The notes below the pieces were generated by a model. It had not been told where the DNA came from, did not search any database, and saw nothing but the letters and a program-made list of their open reading frames with translations. From positions 1,269,786-1,333,785 of the forward strand of contig NZ_JAFIDJ010000001.1 of NCBI RefSeq assembly GCF_017051705.1: a stretch of DNA of 64,000 bases. Direction: 5' to 3'. The position numbers were made by a program, and so were the translations under genes. Each line of letters opens with the position of its first letter. Position 1 is the first letter of the stretch. Shown in pieces: positions 1-8,523 of this stretch. The DNA comes from Algoriphagus lutimaris. GTDB taxonomy: Bacteria > Bacteroidota > Bacteroidia > Cytophagales > Cyclobacteriaceae.

Positions 1-2
1 TG

Positions 3-194
3 GAATTTGAGGTATTTGCAGGGAATCTAATTTTTGAAATCGAGCAGGCTAGAAAGAAAGGTAATCCAAAACACCTTTCCCATTTTAAAAATTTAAATGA
101 GGTCAGGAACGCTGTAGAAGACTTCTGCTTTAATAACGCCGCCAATTTTGTAAAGACACATTATCCAATCAAGTCGTTTGAAGAGGACTTTTGA
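3..194 (+). CDS. C-terminal fragment of an unrecognised protein
   Basis: A reading frame open from the window edge encodes about 63 residues and stops with TGA at 192-194. The other two forward frames close within the first 30 bases, so this is the only candidate. The visible part is charged and probably helical, with an aromatic and asparagine-rich stretch (FCFNNAANF) near the middle and an acidic end (FEEDF). I do not recognise the family, and the N-terminal part lies outside the window. It runs convergently toward the cupin gene 12 bases downstream, with no obvious terminator between them. Confidence 0.5.
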   Translation, partial: EFEVFAGNLIFEIEQARKKGNPKHLSHFKNLNEVRNAVEDFCFNNAANFVKTHYPIKSFEEDF

Positions 195-206
195 TTTGAC
201 CTGGAC

Positions 207-503
207 TTATCGTTCCTGAGTTAAGGTGAATATATTTTCATCCTCCACCCCTCTTACTTCATGTTCCACGGTCACAGGGATTTCATAAATATCAAATTCT
301 CCAAATTCATAGGTTTTGCCCTGAATTTCGAATTCAATTCTACCTTTGAGCATAGTAAGCAGAGTAGGAACATTGGTATGATGTTTTTTGAGCATTTGCC
401 CTTTGCAGAGTGCTATCGCAAAAAGATTGAGTTGATCGGTTTTATAAACCTGTAAGACTCCCGGCCTTTCTTCAGATAGCTTAATGTTTTTAAGGATATT
501 CAT
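207..503 (-). CDS. small cupin-domain protein
   Basis: This 98-residue protein fits a single cupin beta-barrel. The first cupin motif is visible as KKHHTNVPTLLTMLKGRIEF, where the two adjacent histidines could bind a metal. The second half (KTYEFGEFDIYEIPVTVEHEV) carries the G..D..I.P....H pattern of cupin motif 2. There is no signal peptide, so it should be cytoplasmic. Single-domain cupins of this size often bind a small ligand or metal, but no substrate can be read from the sequence. It stands alone, convergent with the partial gene upstream in the window. The family call is firm; the function is unknown. Confidence 0.75.
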   Translation of the reverse strand: MNILKNIKLSEERPGVLQVYKTDQLNLFAIALCKGQMLKKHHTNVPTLLTMLKGRIEFEIQGKTYEFGEFDIYEIPVTVEHEVRGVEDENIFTLTQER

Positions 504-566
504 GGGTCTATTCTTTTAAGTAAAAGATGGAAATTCATCTCTATACCCAATTTACCAAAAAGAAGA

Positions 567-730
567 TTACCAATGAGGATTATTACCTTTCTTAATGCAC
601 CATTCACCCTGAGCCGCTGGTTCCTCCACAATCAATCCTTTCCAGCCATTTTAAAATTTTCATTTAACAACAGGGCTGCTTCCTGAAGAATTCACAGAAT
701 ATGGATATAGGTCAAGTAATAATTAAAGGC
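567..730 (-). pseudogene. decayed gene remnant with a stop and a frameshift
   Basis: On the minus strand one frame reads ILQEAALLLNENFK after an in-frame TGA, and about where it breaks the next frame continues as NGWKGLIVEEPAAQ and then GEWCIKKGNNPHW before a TAA at 567-569. Joined by a single-base indel in an A/T-rich run near 645-655, they form a plausible C-terminal protein segment. I do not recognise the family. Most of the 320 bases between the cupin and tryptophan dioxygenase genes is otherwise without coding signal. The call is an inference from protein-like composition and could be chance. Confidence 0.35.
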
Positions 731-731
731 A

Positions 732-817
732 GAAATAAAGGGAATCAACCATAAAAACAATAAAATATCGGGACGATATTTCTGTTTTCTGTCAAGTGGA
801 TTCCCTTTCATTATTTC
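732..817 (-). terminator. nested hairpins downstream of tryptophan dioxygenase
   Basis: An outer inverted repeat pairs GAAATAAAGGGAATC (732-745) with GATTCCCTTTCATTATTTC (799-817), allowing a 4-base bulge. Inside it sits a perfect 8-bp hairpin (763-770 with 774-781, loop GGA). On the minus strand the inner hairpin is followed by a U-rich stretch, as expected of an intrinsic terminator. The structure starts 9 bases after the dioxygenase stop codon. Confidence 0.6.
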
Positions 818-825
818 AAACCTTA

Positions 826-1800
826 TTAGTATTTCCCAGGAGTATCATCTCCAAAAATCTCTTTGACAACCCAACCTTTTCCCCATTCTTCTTTTTCTTT
901 CTCAGTCCATAGTTCAGGATAAAAAATCACCTTTTGAAAACGCGGAGGAAGGTATTTTTGCCAATTGGTTCCCCCTGTAGCTGCTATATCAACTGGATCT
1001 TTTTGTAGGTATCTAACTGCAGATTTGTAATGCGCCAATGGCCAAAAAACATTCGCTTTTAAATCGAATTGCTTCATGGCTTCTTTCAATTCATCTGTCT
1101 TATCAGCACAATCTATATACTTCTGCCACAGATTTTTACGCCTATACAATTCAATCGTTTCTTTAAGCTTTTTACCGTACTTGATCTCAAAGTTTTTCAA
1201 AGTCAAAGTCTTCTCCCCTGTGGCTAGTTCTATAGCGCCCTGTTGCCAATATAAATGTTCGAATAAATCATCGGCAGGAGAATGGTAATCATGTTCATCT
1301 CTATTCTTTAATGCCACCAAATTAAATGCATCGGCAGCCATCAATTCAATTTCACGATATTGGGCAGATTGGAAACCACTGGAAGGTAATAGAGACATTC
1401 TGAATTTCAGGAATTGCTCTCTTTCCATTCCCTTCCACATCATGGCAAAGGAAGAGATCAAGTGATCAAAATACATATTGATCCTTTCCAGTCTAGTTCT
1501 ATAAAACTCATCTGAAATCGGTTCCTGATTGGATATTTGTTCCATTTCAGAGATGATCAATTTGAAATAAAGCTCTGTAATCTGATGGTAAATGATAAAG
1601 ATTTTCTCGTCGTGAAAAGAGGTCTTCGGCTGTTGCAAGGACAAAAGCACGTCCAAATTTATGTATTCCCAATAGGTAAGATAATCTGCATATAATAGCC
1701 CTTCTAAGTAGGAGAGCATATCTTGACCCGAAGCTTTGAATTTTTGCTCTAGCTGTTCTATTTTTTCTAGAATTTTTGGGTCAAATTGATCTTGCTGCAT
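826..1800 (-). CDS. kynA: tryptophan 2,3-dioxygenase
   Basis: This haem enzyme opens the indole ring of L-tryptophan to give N-formylkynurenine, the first step of the kynurenine route. The dioxygenase signatures are present: YLTYWEYINLDVLLSLQ near the N-terminus, IFIIYHQITELYFKLI with the active-site His, the SSGFQSAQYREIE block, and PLAHYKSAVRYL, whose His should be the haem ligand, followed by an ATGGTNW loop. I chose the internal ATG at 1800 because the frame upstream to 1881 adds 27 residues unlike the family and would nearly fill the space to the divergent gene. It is divergent from a glutaryl-CoA dehydrogenase-like gene, which fits amino-acid catabolism. Confidence 0.92.
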   Translation of the reverse strand: MQQDQFDPKILEKIEQLEQKFKASGQDMLSYLEGLLYADYLTYWEYINLDVLLSLQQPKTSFHDEKIFIIYHQITELYFKLIISEMEQISNQEPISDEFYRTRLERINMYFDHLISSFAMMWKGMEREQFLKFRMSLLPSSGFQSAQYREIELMAADAFNLVALKNRDEHDYHSPADDLFEHLYWQQGAIELATGEKTLTLKNFEIKYGKKLKETIELYRRKNLWQKYIDCADKTDELKEAMKQFDLKANVFWPLAHYKSAVRYLQKDPVDIAATGGTNWQKYLPPRFQKVIFYPELWTEKEKEEWGKGWVVKEIFGDDTPGKY

Positions 1801-1915
1801 GATGAATTTATTTGAAAAAGATAGACTTTTAGGAAGCAATCTATTTACTTCGAATCGGTCAGTAATTTTTTGACTCGACAAAAATCACTGATTCATCCTA
1901 ATTAACCAAAATACT

Positions 1916-3121
1916 ATGGAGTCAAAATCAACCCAAAAAACCCAAAAGCAAGACCTTTTTGAAGGAGTAGACTTTCTTCAAATCGACGATTTATTGACGG
2001 AGGAGCATCTTTTGATCAGAAGTTCCATGAGAGATTTCGTCAAAAAAGAAATTTCGCCTTACATAGAAGATTGGGCTCAAAATGCTCATTTCCCTAGTGA
2101 AATCGTCAAAAAATTTGGTGATGTCGGAGCTTTTGGACCACAAATTCCTTTAGAATATGGAGGAGGCGGATTGGACTATATTTCCTATGGATTGATCATG
2201 CAAGAAATTGAAAGAGGAGATTCCGGAATGCGCTCTACTGCTTCAGTTCAAGGCTCCTTGGTCATGTATCCTATTTATAAATTCGGTTCAGAAGAACAAC
2301 GGAAAAAATATCTACCAAAACTGGCCTCAGGAGAATATTTAGGCTGCTTTGGCTTGACCGAGCCAGATCATGGTTCCAATCCCAGCGGAATGGTGACCAA
2401 CTTTAAGGATATGGGAGACCACTACCTCCTAAATGGCGCAAAAATGTGGATTTCCAATTCCCCGGAAGCAGACATAGCAGTAGTCTGGGCAAAAAATGAG
2501 GAAGGTAGAATCCATGGATTAATCGTGGAACGAGGAATGGAAGGCTTTACCACTCCTACTACCCATAATAAATGGTCCTTAAGAGCCTCTTGTACAGGCG
2601 AACTGGTATTTGATAATGTACGAGTACCCAAAGAGAACTTATTGCCAAATAAGTCAGGTTTAGGCGCACCTTTGATGTGCTTGGATTCAGCTAGGTTCGG
2701 AATTGCTTGGGGTGCAATCGGTGCAGCCATGGATTGCTATGATTCTGCTAGAAAATATGCGTTGGAAAGAATCCAGTTTGATAAGCCCATCGCAAGCTTT
2801 CAGTTGGTACAAAAGAAATTAGCTGAAATGCTGACTGAAATCACCAAAGCTCAGCTGTTAGCATGGAAAGTAGGAAAAATGATGAATGAGGGGAAAGCGA
2901 AAACAGTACATATATCCATGGCCAAAAGAAATAATGTGGAAATGGCTCTTCAAATTGCCAGAGAAGCCAGACAAATCCATGGAGGGATGGGAATTACCGG
3001 TGAATACCCTATCATGCGACATATGATGAATCTAGAGTCTGTGATCACTTATGAAGGAACGCATGATATTCATTTGCTGATCTTGGGAAATGAAATCACA
3101 GGGATTCCTGCTTTCAAATAA
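1916..3121 (+). CDS. acyl-CoA dehydrogenase, glutaryl-CoA dehydrogenase-like
   Basis: A full-length 401-residue FAD-dependent acyl-CoA dehydrogenase. The family blocks CFGLTEPDHGSNPSG and QIHGGMGITGEYP are clear, and the catalytic base should be Glu380 in ITYEGTHDIH, the position used by glutaryl-CoA dehydrogenases. The segment RSTASVQGSLVMYPI is also typical of that subfamily, which oxidises and decarboxylates glutaryl-CoA to crotonyl-CoA in lysine and tryptophan breakdown. Divergence from tryptophan 2,3-dioxygenase supports that role, though intermediate steps of the pathway are not encoded here. Substrate specificity is inferred; the enzyme class is certain. Confidence 0.88.
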   Translation: MESKSTQKTQKQDLFEGVDFLQIDDLLTEEHLLIRSSMRDFVKKEISPYIEDWAQNAHFPSEIVKKFGDVGAFGPQIPLEYGGGGLDYISYGLIMQEIERGDSGMRSTASVQGSLVMYPIYKFGSEEQRKKYLPKLASGEYLGCFGLTEPDHGSNPSGMVTNFKDMGDHYLLNGAKMWISNSPEADIAVVWAKNEEGRIHGLIVERGMEGFTTPTTHNKWSLRASCTGELVFDNVRVPKENLLPNKSGLGAPLMCLDSARFGIAWGAIGAAMDCYDSARKYALERIQFDKPIASFQLVQKKLAEMLTEITKAQLLAWKVGKMMNEGKAKTVHISMAKRNNVEMALQIAREARQIHGGMGITGEYPIMRHMMNLESVITYEGTHDIHLLILGNEITGIPAFK

Positions 3122-3129
3122 TTTGAGAG

Positions 3130-3246
3130 GCTGTCTCATTCTTTGGTTTTGTCGCATGGAGCGTAGTCGAAATGAGTCCTATTGGATTTAATGTAATTTG
3201 ACTTCTCTCAGACTAAATCAAAAGCTTTATGAGACAGCTTTTTTTA
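3130..3246 (+). terminator. long-loop hairpin ending in a T-tract
   Basis: GCTGTCTCAT (3130-3139) pairs perfectly with ATGAGACAGC (3229-3238), which is followed by seven T. It lies 8 bases after the dehydrogenase stop, so it probably ends that transcript. The roughly 90-base loop is too long for a simple terminator and holds GGAGCGTAGTCGAAATGA (3158-3175), a motif that resembles dispersed intergenic repeats I associate with Bacteroidota genomes. Confidence 0.55.
3158..3175. repeat. possible dispersed repeat core
   Basis: The stretch GGAGCGTAGTCGAAATGA lies in the loop of the 3130-3238 hairpin and is more GC-rich than its surroundings. Similar GAGCGTAGTCGA strings are recalled as multi-copy intergenic elements in Bacteroidota. 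Only one copy is seen in this window, so repetition is not shown here. Confidence 0.35.
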
Positions 3247-3687
3247 ATTTTTCTTATCCAATTCCTTAGGTAATTTCATCCAAGCTGTTGCCATCCCCTT
3301 AATTAGTGGAATCATACATTCCCGGCAGGTATTTGATTCAGTTTGAACCAACTTATCGTTGATGTAAATATTTACTGTGATATCTTCAGAATTTAGAATC
3401 TGAGATTAGCTCTCTCAGGATGGACAATTTGTGGTGCCATGAATGGTCAGGAAAATTGGAGAAACTTTTGGTTCAAATTCATATTCCCAACTACTTGAAA
3501 GCAAGCCTGAATTCAAGTCAAAAGAATTAATTCTTTCACCAACTTCATTATCAAACTCTCCATATTATTCCGCTCCACCAGAAGTAATCACCTGATAGGT
3601 AACTTTAAGGACTGGATCTTCTTCATTCTAACTGCAGGAAACCAATAAAAAAACGCAAAGCAAGAGTAAACTGAACAGGAATTTCAT
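3244..3687 (-). pseudogene. lipoprotein pseudogene with four in-frame stops
   Basis: The minus-strand frame starts at ATG 3687 with a good lipoprotein signal (MKFLFSLLLLCVFLLVSCS, lipobox Cys18) and keeps one frame for 148 codons to a TAA at 3244-3246. It is broken by TAG at codon 20, TAA at 41, TGA at 91 and TAA at 94. Between the stops the sequence is clearly protein-like, for example WEYEFEPKVSPIFLTIHG and ITVNIYINDKLVQTESN, a pattern that recalls small beta-sandwich lipoproteins with an IYVDGK-like strand. No frameshift is needed. The use of all three stop codons argues against recoding and for recent decay by point mutation. Confidence 0.8.
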
Positions 3688-3776
3688 AGAAGGTTGATTT
3701 GGGTATGAATATTATTTTTTAAACCAATCTCCCCCCTATTAATTCTATAAAAACCAGCTCTTTACAAAATTAAATA

Positions 3777-6700
3777 TTATTTAACCTTTAAAATTCTACC
3801 TAAAAACATCTGCTTTTCCTCTCCCTCAATAGCAACCAAATAGACTCCACTTGCCAAACTCCTAATATCCAAGACAATCCTTGAGGAGTTTTGACTGATT
3901 AGGGTAATATTAGCGTTCACCTCTTTTCCATTAGCATCTCGTACTTTCCAGGTATCAGGAATAAATTCAAAATCCCCTGCTGTCTCCAAAACAACCTCAT
4001 CGAAGACGGGGTTAGGATAGATTTTTAATTCCTGAGAGACAATTACCCCACCAATTAGCCCGGAAATAGTTATTTCAACAGGTCCTAAAGTGGAAGTACA
4101 TCCATTTAGATTGGTGATTTCTACTGTATACAATCCCATCTGGTTGAGCTCTAAAGTGGAACCCGTTTCCCCTTCCATCATCTCTCCATTTCTATACCAT
4201 TGGTATTCAAAATCACCATCAGGGGCAATTAATACATTTCCATCTTCCAAAATCTCTCCAGCTGGTCTCTCCAAGGTTGTTATTTCAATTTTTTCTGTTT
4301 CTGCAAGGCATCCTCCTTCATATCGAATCACGGCATGATAAACTCCACCCTCTTCAATCTCAAGGGATTTTCCATTTTCCCCTTGGATTTCAATTCCATT
4401 TCTTCTCCATCTTACCACCTCAAATACTGCTTCGCTGTCCAAGGAGATTTCCTTAGTATCTCCTGAACAAATAGATTCGGGGCCTGAAAGGATTACCGGT
4501 TTACTGGTCATCCCTTTTACAAAGACCAAAGCATTTTTTTCTGTTACATTTCCTGAAGCATCTACCGCTCTAATTTCAACTTGGATTTCTTTACCGACAG
4601 ACTCACAAGTCAATTCAGCTTGGTTGATTTTTAGTTCCTGAATAGCACAATTATCAGAAACTTCAGAAACAAAGTCTTCTGCTTCCAAAATCAATGAACC
4701 CACACTTAAATCGAGTTCAAGCTCCAGATTTTTTGTTTCCAAAACTGGAGGTATCAGATCGATAACTTTAACTTTTACTTCCTCTTTCCAAAAATTTCCC
4801 TCCAAATCTTTGATGGTCACTACAATTTGTTGCTCTCCTAGATTTTCACAGGTAAACCGTTGTTGGTTCAGGATAACAGTTAATCCTTCTGGCAATGAGG
4901 CTGTAAATAGCTCCATTATAGAAAGTTCTCCAATTCCATTTTCATTTAAGGGCAATTCAATCTGTTCCTTCAAGGAAGGGTAAGGCTTTTCACCGGTAGG
5001 CGGAGATTCATAAAACTCTACCTCCTTTACTTTGGAATAAACAGGACAACCATTGAACGGTAAAATCAGTGCTGAATACACTCCTGACTCTTGAATGGTT
5101 AGTACTTTGGAAGTGGATGATGAGATTAATTCTTCTCCTTTATACCATCCGATTACTTGATAATCAAATTCAGATCCTAATTCCAATAGAACTTCTGATC
5201 CAATGGCGGCTGTAGCAGGTCCGTTTAGACTCACTTTCCTACTTTCTATTTTCTCAATAGTTAAATAAGTAATTCCAGTGGTAGTATTTCCCGATTGATC
5301 TTTAACTGTTATCTCTATTTTTACCGGGGTATCAAAATCCTCACAACCAATCGTCTTGGGGCCATATATCACCTCCAAGTTCTCCCCACAGTTATCTGAA
5401 ATCCCTGCAATAATGTATTCTTGGTTTATTTCAAAGGTATTTGAAAAGGTGACATCAATAGTTCCTTTATATTCCTTTAAGGTAAGCTCAGGCTTAAGTT
5501 CATCAAGGACAGTTACTTTCACCATTCCCTCCCACTTGACTACTCCTTCTGATTTTACTTTAACCAACACTTCAGTTAGTCCTAGATCTGCACAGGTATA
5601 GTTCAATTCCCGGGAAAAATAATAAGTATATGCTTCTGAATACCCTGACAAGAAATATTCAGAAGCTTCGGTGGATACCAATCCATTTTCTGCTAACGAT
5701 AATCTGATCTCCTCTTTAAATACTGGTGCAGGTTGATCTTCAGAAGTTTTGAAATGAATCAAAAAAGTGCCAAATGTAACGTCTGTATGAACGACCGTAA
5801 ATGGCATATTTCCATTTGGTTGCATCGATTTATTCCAATTCATTGGAAATGAAATGGAACTTCCCTCAAAGACTCCTTCGACTTTTTGAATTGGGTCGAA
5901 TGGGTTTTGAAAGTCTATTATCTCATAGCTTTTTCCTTTCAGCTCACCAAATTCAGAAAAATCAACAAACGCTTCCGGTTTAGTATTTAATTTGAGAATC
6001 GTGACATAAAATTTGGATGGGTCGTATTTGTTTTGAGTAATCAAAACTTCCTGTTCCGAGATTGGATTGGTAGAAAGTTGCGATTCTAAATCAAAACCGT
6101 AATTATTTTTCCAATCCTCAAAAGTGAGCTCATTGAAAGGCTTTTCTATATTATTTATGTTGAAATAAAAATTGGAATTCCAGCTGGCATTGGGAAATGA
6201 TGTTTTATCACCTAATACAGCATAGAAGTTACCATGGACATTAAAAAAACGATTAGATTGTATTTCTAAATTATTTAGAGGTAGAATTTCTAACAGATTA
6301 CCTCCTCCATAAATGAGATTTTCTCTAAACCTAATGTTTTCATTAGGCATATAGGTCCTTCCAAGGGTCACATTTCTAACTTGATCAGCAGTTAATCTTG
6401 AAGCTTGCAAATCCCGGTAAAACACATTATCCGTTATGAAAACTTCGGAACTAAGATTATTTCTCGAACCCACCGTAAAGTTATGAGGAGGCCGATGAAC
6501 TGATAAATTAACTGTTGCTATTACACCTGTATTGAAAGACACATTTCGGATGACCTTCACCCCTTTATTTTCAGGATCGGTAGTGTACAGATTAATTCCT
6601 TGAGAGGCATTTTGAAAAACTATATTGTTTTCAAGGATTTTTGGTTGATTTTCATCCTGATGCTGTACATAAAATCCATGCCCATTTCCTCTGGTATCAC

Positions 6701-7268
6701 CTTGCGAACCGTTATTAAAAATAATAGATCCATAAACTTCATTATTGAAACCATTTCTCCATAATTCTATTCCACCGCCCACAATATCATATACCCAGCA
6801 ATTAATGATTTTGATATTGTCCCCTAAGACAGTAATACCTAATTCATCTTTTATTTCTGCAAAGCCATTACTCGCATCCGAACTCCTTACAGAGGAAGAA
6901 GAGGTGACCTTCAATCCTACAAACCAAGTATAGGAGCCATATATTAAAAGTCCGGTACCATTGGTTCGATTTTTACCCACATCAATGATTGCCATCCCAT
7001 CGTGTTGAGCAACTACTATGATAGGATCAGCAATGGTACCATTTAAGTAGCTTTCAAAATTTCCCTCATACGTGCCATCCATAAGGATCAATGAATCTCC
7101 AGCAACAAGAGCGGAACCTACACCTAAAGCATATGCTAGGCTCCAAGGATGATCTTGATCATTGCCAGAATTTGAAGAATTTCCTAAAGGAGAAGCATAT
7201 TTTACAGAAGCCTGAACGGAAATACATGCCAAAAAAAATAGTAGCAGAAAAGAAATTCTTTTTAGCAT
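3777..7268 (-). CDS. type IX secreted right-handed beta-helix protein
   Basis: A 1163-residue exported protein. A signal peptide (residues 1-20, ending VQA) is followed by a chondroitinase-B/PL6-like opening (YASPLGNSSNSGNDQDHPWS) and repeated short strands of a parallel beta-helix to about residue 390. The middle holds repeated immunoglobulin-like or HYR-type modules, each with a conserved cysteine pattern (TCADLGLTEV, TCENLGEQQI, TCESVGKEIQ). The last 75 or so residues form a type IX sorting domain (KIYPNPVFDEV ... LASGVYLVAI). It should be secreted across the outer membrane by the type IX system and anchored or released. A polysaccharide lyase or adhesin role is plausible, but catalytic residues could not be assigned. 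Confidence 0.82.
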   Translation of the reverse strand: MLKRISFLLLFFLACISVQASVKYASPLGNSSNSGNDQDHPWSLAYALGVGSALVAGDSLILMDGTYEGNFESYLNGTIADPIIVVAQHDGMAIIDVGKNRTNGTGLLIYGSYTWFVGLKVTSSSSVRSSDASNGFAEIKDELGITVLGDNIKIINCWVYDIVGGGIELWRNGFNNEVYGSIIFNNGSQGDTRGNGHGFYVQHQDENQPKILENNIVFQNASQGINLYTTDPENKGVKVIRNVSFNTGVIATVNLSVHRPPHNFTVGSRNNLSSEVFITDNVFYRDLQASRLTADQVRNVTLGRTYMPNENIRFRENLIYGGGNLLEILPLNNLEIQSNRFFNVHGNFYAVLGDKTSFPNASWNSNFYFNINNIEKPFNELTFEDWKNNYGFDLESQLSTNPISEQEVLITQNKYDPSKFYVTILKLNTKPEAFVDFSEFGELKGKSYEIIDFQNPFDPIQKVEGVFEGSSISFPMNWNKSMQPNGNMPFTVVHTDVTFGTFLIHFKTSEDQPAPVFKEEIRLSLAENGLVSTEASEYFLSGYSEAYTYYFSRELNYTCADLGLTEVLVKVKSEGVVKWEGMVKVTVLDELKPELTLKEYKGTIDVTFSNTFEINQEYIIAGISDNCGENLEVIYGPKTIGCEDFDTPVKIEITVKDQSGNTTTGITYLTIEKIESRKVSLNGPATAAIGSEVLLELGSEFDYQVIGWYKGEELISSSTSKVLTIQESGVYSALILPFNGCPVYSKVKEVEFYESPPTGEKPYPSLKEQIELPLNENGIGELSIMELFTASLPEGLTVILNQQRFTCENLGEQQIVVTIKDLEGNFWKEEVKVKVIDLIPPVLETKNLELELDLSVGSLILEAEDFVSEVSDNCAIQELKINQAELTCESVGKEIQVEIRAVDASGNVTEKNALVFVKGMTSKPVILSGPESICSGDTKEISLDSEAVFEVVRWRRNGIEIQGENGKSLEIEEGGVYHAVIRYEGGCLAETEKIEITTLERPAGEILEDGNVLIAPDGDFEYQWYRNGEMMEGETGSTLELNQMGLYTVEITNLNGCTSTLGPVEITISGLIGGVIVSQELKIYPNPVFDEVVLETAGDFEFIPDTWKVRDANGKEVNANITLISQNSSRIVLDIRSLASGVYLVAIEGEEKQMFLGRILKVK

Positions 7269-7362
7269 AAAGAATCAAAAATTTAAATGTACAGATGAAC
7301 TATTCGCTTTTTGCAAATATTTAAAAGTCAATTTAATGATTTTCTTTCAAGACTGACCAGTT

Positions 7363-8454
7363 CTATTCTACTCTGCTTTTTAAAATAAATAGTTGAACAG
7401 GATTTACCGGGTCATTGCTAAATAAGTAAATATTTCTCTGATCGATTCCTTTCCTTCCTTTTGGATCAAAAGTGATTTGAAGTTCTACAGACTCCCCAGG
7501 ACGTAATTCGGTCTTTGGAATTTCCAATTTCAGACAATCACAATTTCCTTGGATTTTCCTGATTTCCAACTCACGCTGCCCTTTATTTGAAATTGTAACA
7601 GACCTATTTTGAATCGTATTTGCAGAAATGTTTTTCAGGTCAATTTCTTTTGTTCCTAGGACCAACTGAGGAACCAAATTCAATTCCTCTTTAGAAAAAG
7701 GTGGGAAATACTCAAAGACTTCAGCAATGACTGAAACCGGAATCACTGATAATGAATCCCAGGACACAGCAAATTGATCTTCCACGTATCCTAATTCCCC
7801 TTTCAAAGCCCCATCATAAGAAACTTGAATCAATCCTCTTTCTTGAGGTCTTATATACTCCTGAACTTGTAAGAGATGTATGTACTCAGGGGTGTTAAAT
7901 TTTAAGCTATCTGCGTACAAAGTTTCATCTCCAAAATTGTAAATCTCCAACATCTTTACTTTAGGGACATTATTGAATACCTCACCCATATTCAATTTTG
8001 GTAATCGAAAACCAATCCCATCAATTTTATTAGGATAAATCTTATCGGGGTCTTCTGGATAAGGAATTGATGTGCCCTCCAGATACAAGGTATCCTGTGT
8101 GTTTTGAAGATTTCCTTTAACAATGATCATTCTATTGAAATAACCAGCTGCTGAAGAAGGGTCAAACGACACCTGCAGATTTCCAGCTTCCCCAACTTCT
8201 AGAGTATCCTTGGTGAAGTCAACTGTCGTACAGCCACAATCAGTCCATACATCCTCGATAAAAAATAATGAATCTTGGGTATGGGTAAATTCATATTCAG
8301 CAATTTGTTTTCCATGCTCTTCAAAGATGGTACCCAAATCTACCTTATTCACTTTCCATATCAATCTTGGCACTACAGTTTCCTGAGCCTGAACGGATTG
8401 TGTCAAAAGGAAAAATAAACCTACTACTAGAAGTCGAATTCGAATGCTACTCAT
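7363..8454 (-). CDS. exported DUF1573 protein
   Basis: A signal peptide (residues 1-24, ending SVQAQ) leads into an Ig-like DUF1573 domain. The family hallmark DCGCTTVDF, with two close cysteines, is followed by SFDPSSAAGYFNRMI. A second, related module near the C-terminus repeats the theme (GNCDCLKLEIPK then ITFDPKGRKGIDQRN). Such proteins are periplasmic or surface exposed in Bacteroidota and their role is not known. I moved the start to ATG 8454 because the eight extra residues upstream precede a normal signal peptide. It is divergent from trpS with a 69-base shared upstream region. Confidence 0.82.
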   Translation of the reverse strand: MSSIRIRLLVVGLFFLLTQSVQAQETVVPRLIWKVNKVDLGTIFEEHGKQIAEYEFTHTQDSLFFIEDVWTDCGCTTVDFTKDTLEVGEAGNLQVSFDPSSAAGYFNRMIIVKGNLQNTQDTLYLEGTSIPYPEDPDKIYPNKIDGIGFRLPKLNMGEVFNNVPKVKMLEIYNFGDETLYADSLKFNTPEYIHLLQVQEYIRPQERGLIQVSYDGALKGELGYVEDQFAVSWDSLSVIPVSVIAEVFEYFPPFSKEELNLVPQLVLGTKEIDLKNISANTIQNRSVTISNKGQRELEIRKIQGNCDCLKLEIPKTELRPGESVELQITFDPKGRKGIDQRNIYLFSNDPVNPVQLFILKSRVE

Positions 8455-8523
8455 GCTGCAATTAACGCATAATTTCAAATGGATTATATCCTGATTTACT
8501 TAATTTGCGCCAAAATTAAACAA

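Noticed and set aside
1801-1881. N-terminal extension of tryptophan dioxygenase
   Set aside because: The 27 extra residues do not resemble the family and overlap the likely divergent promoter region.
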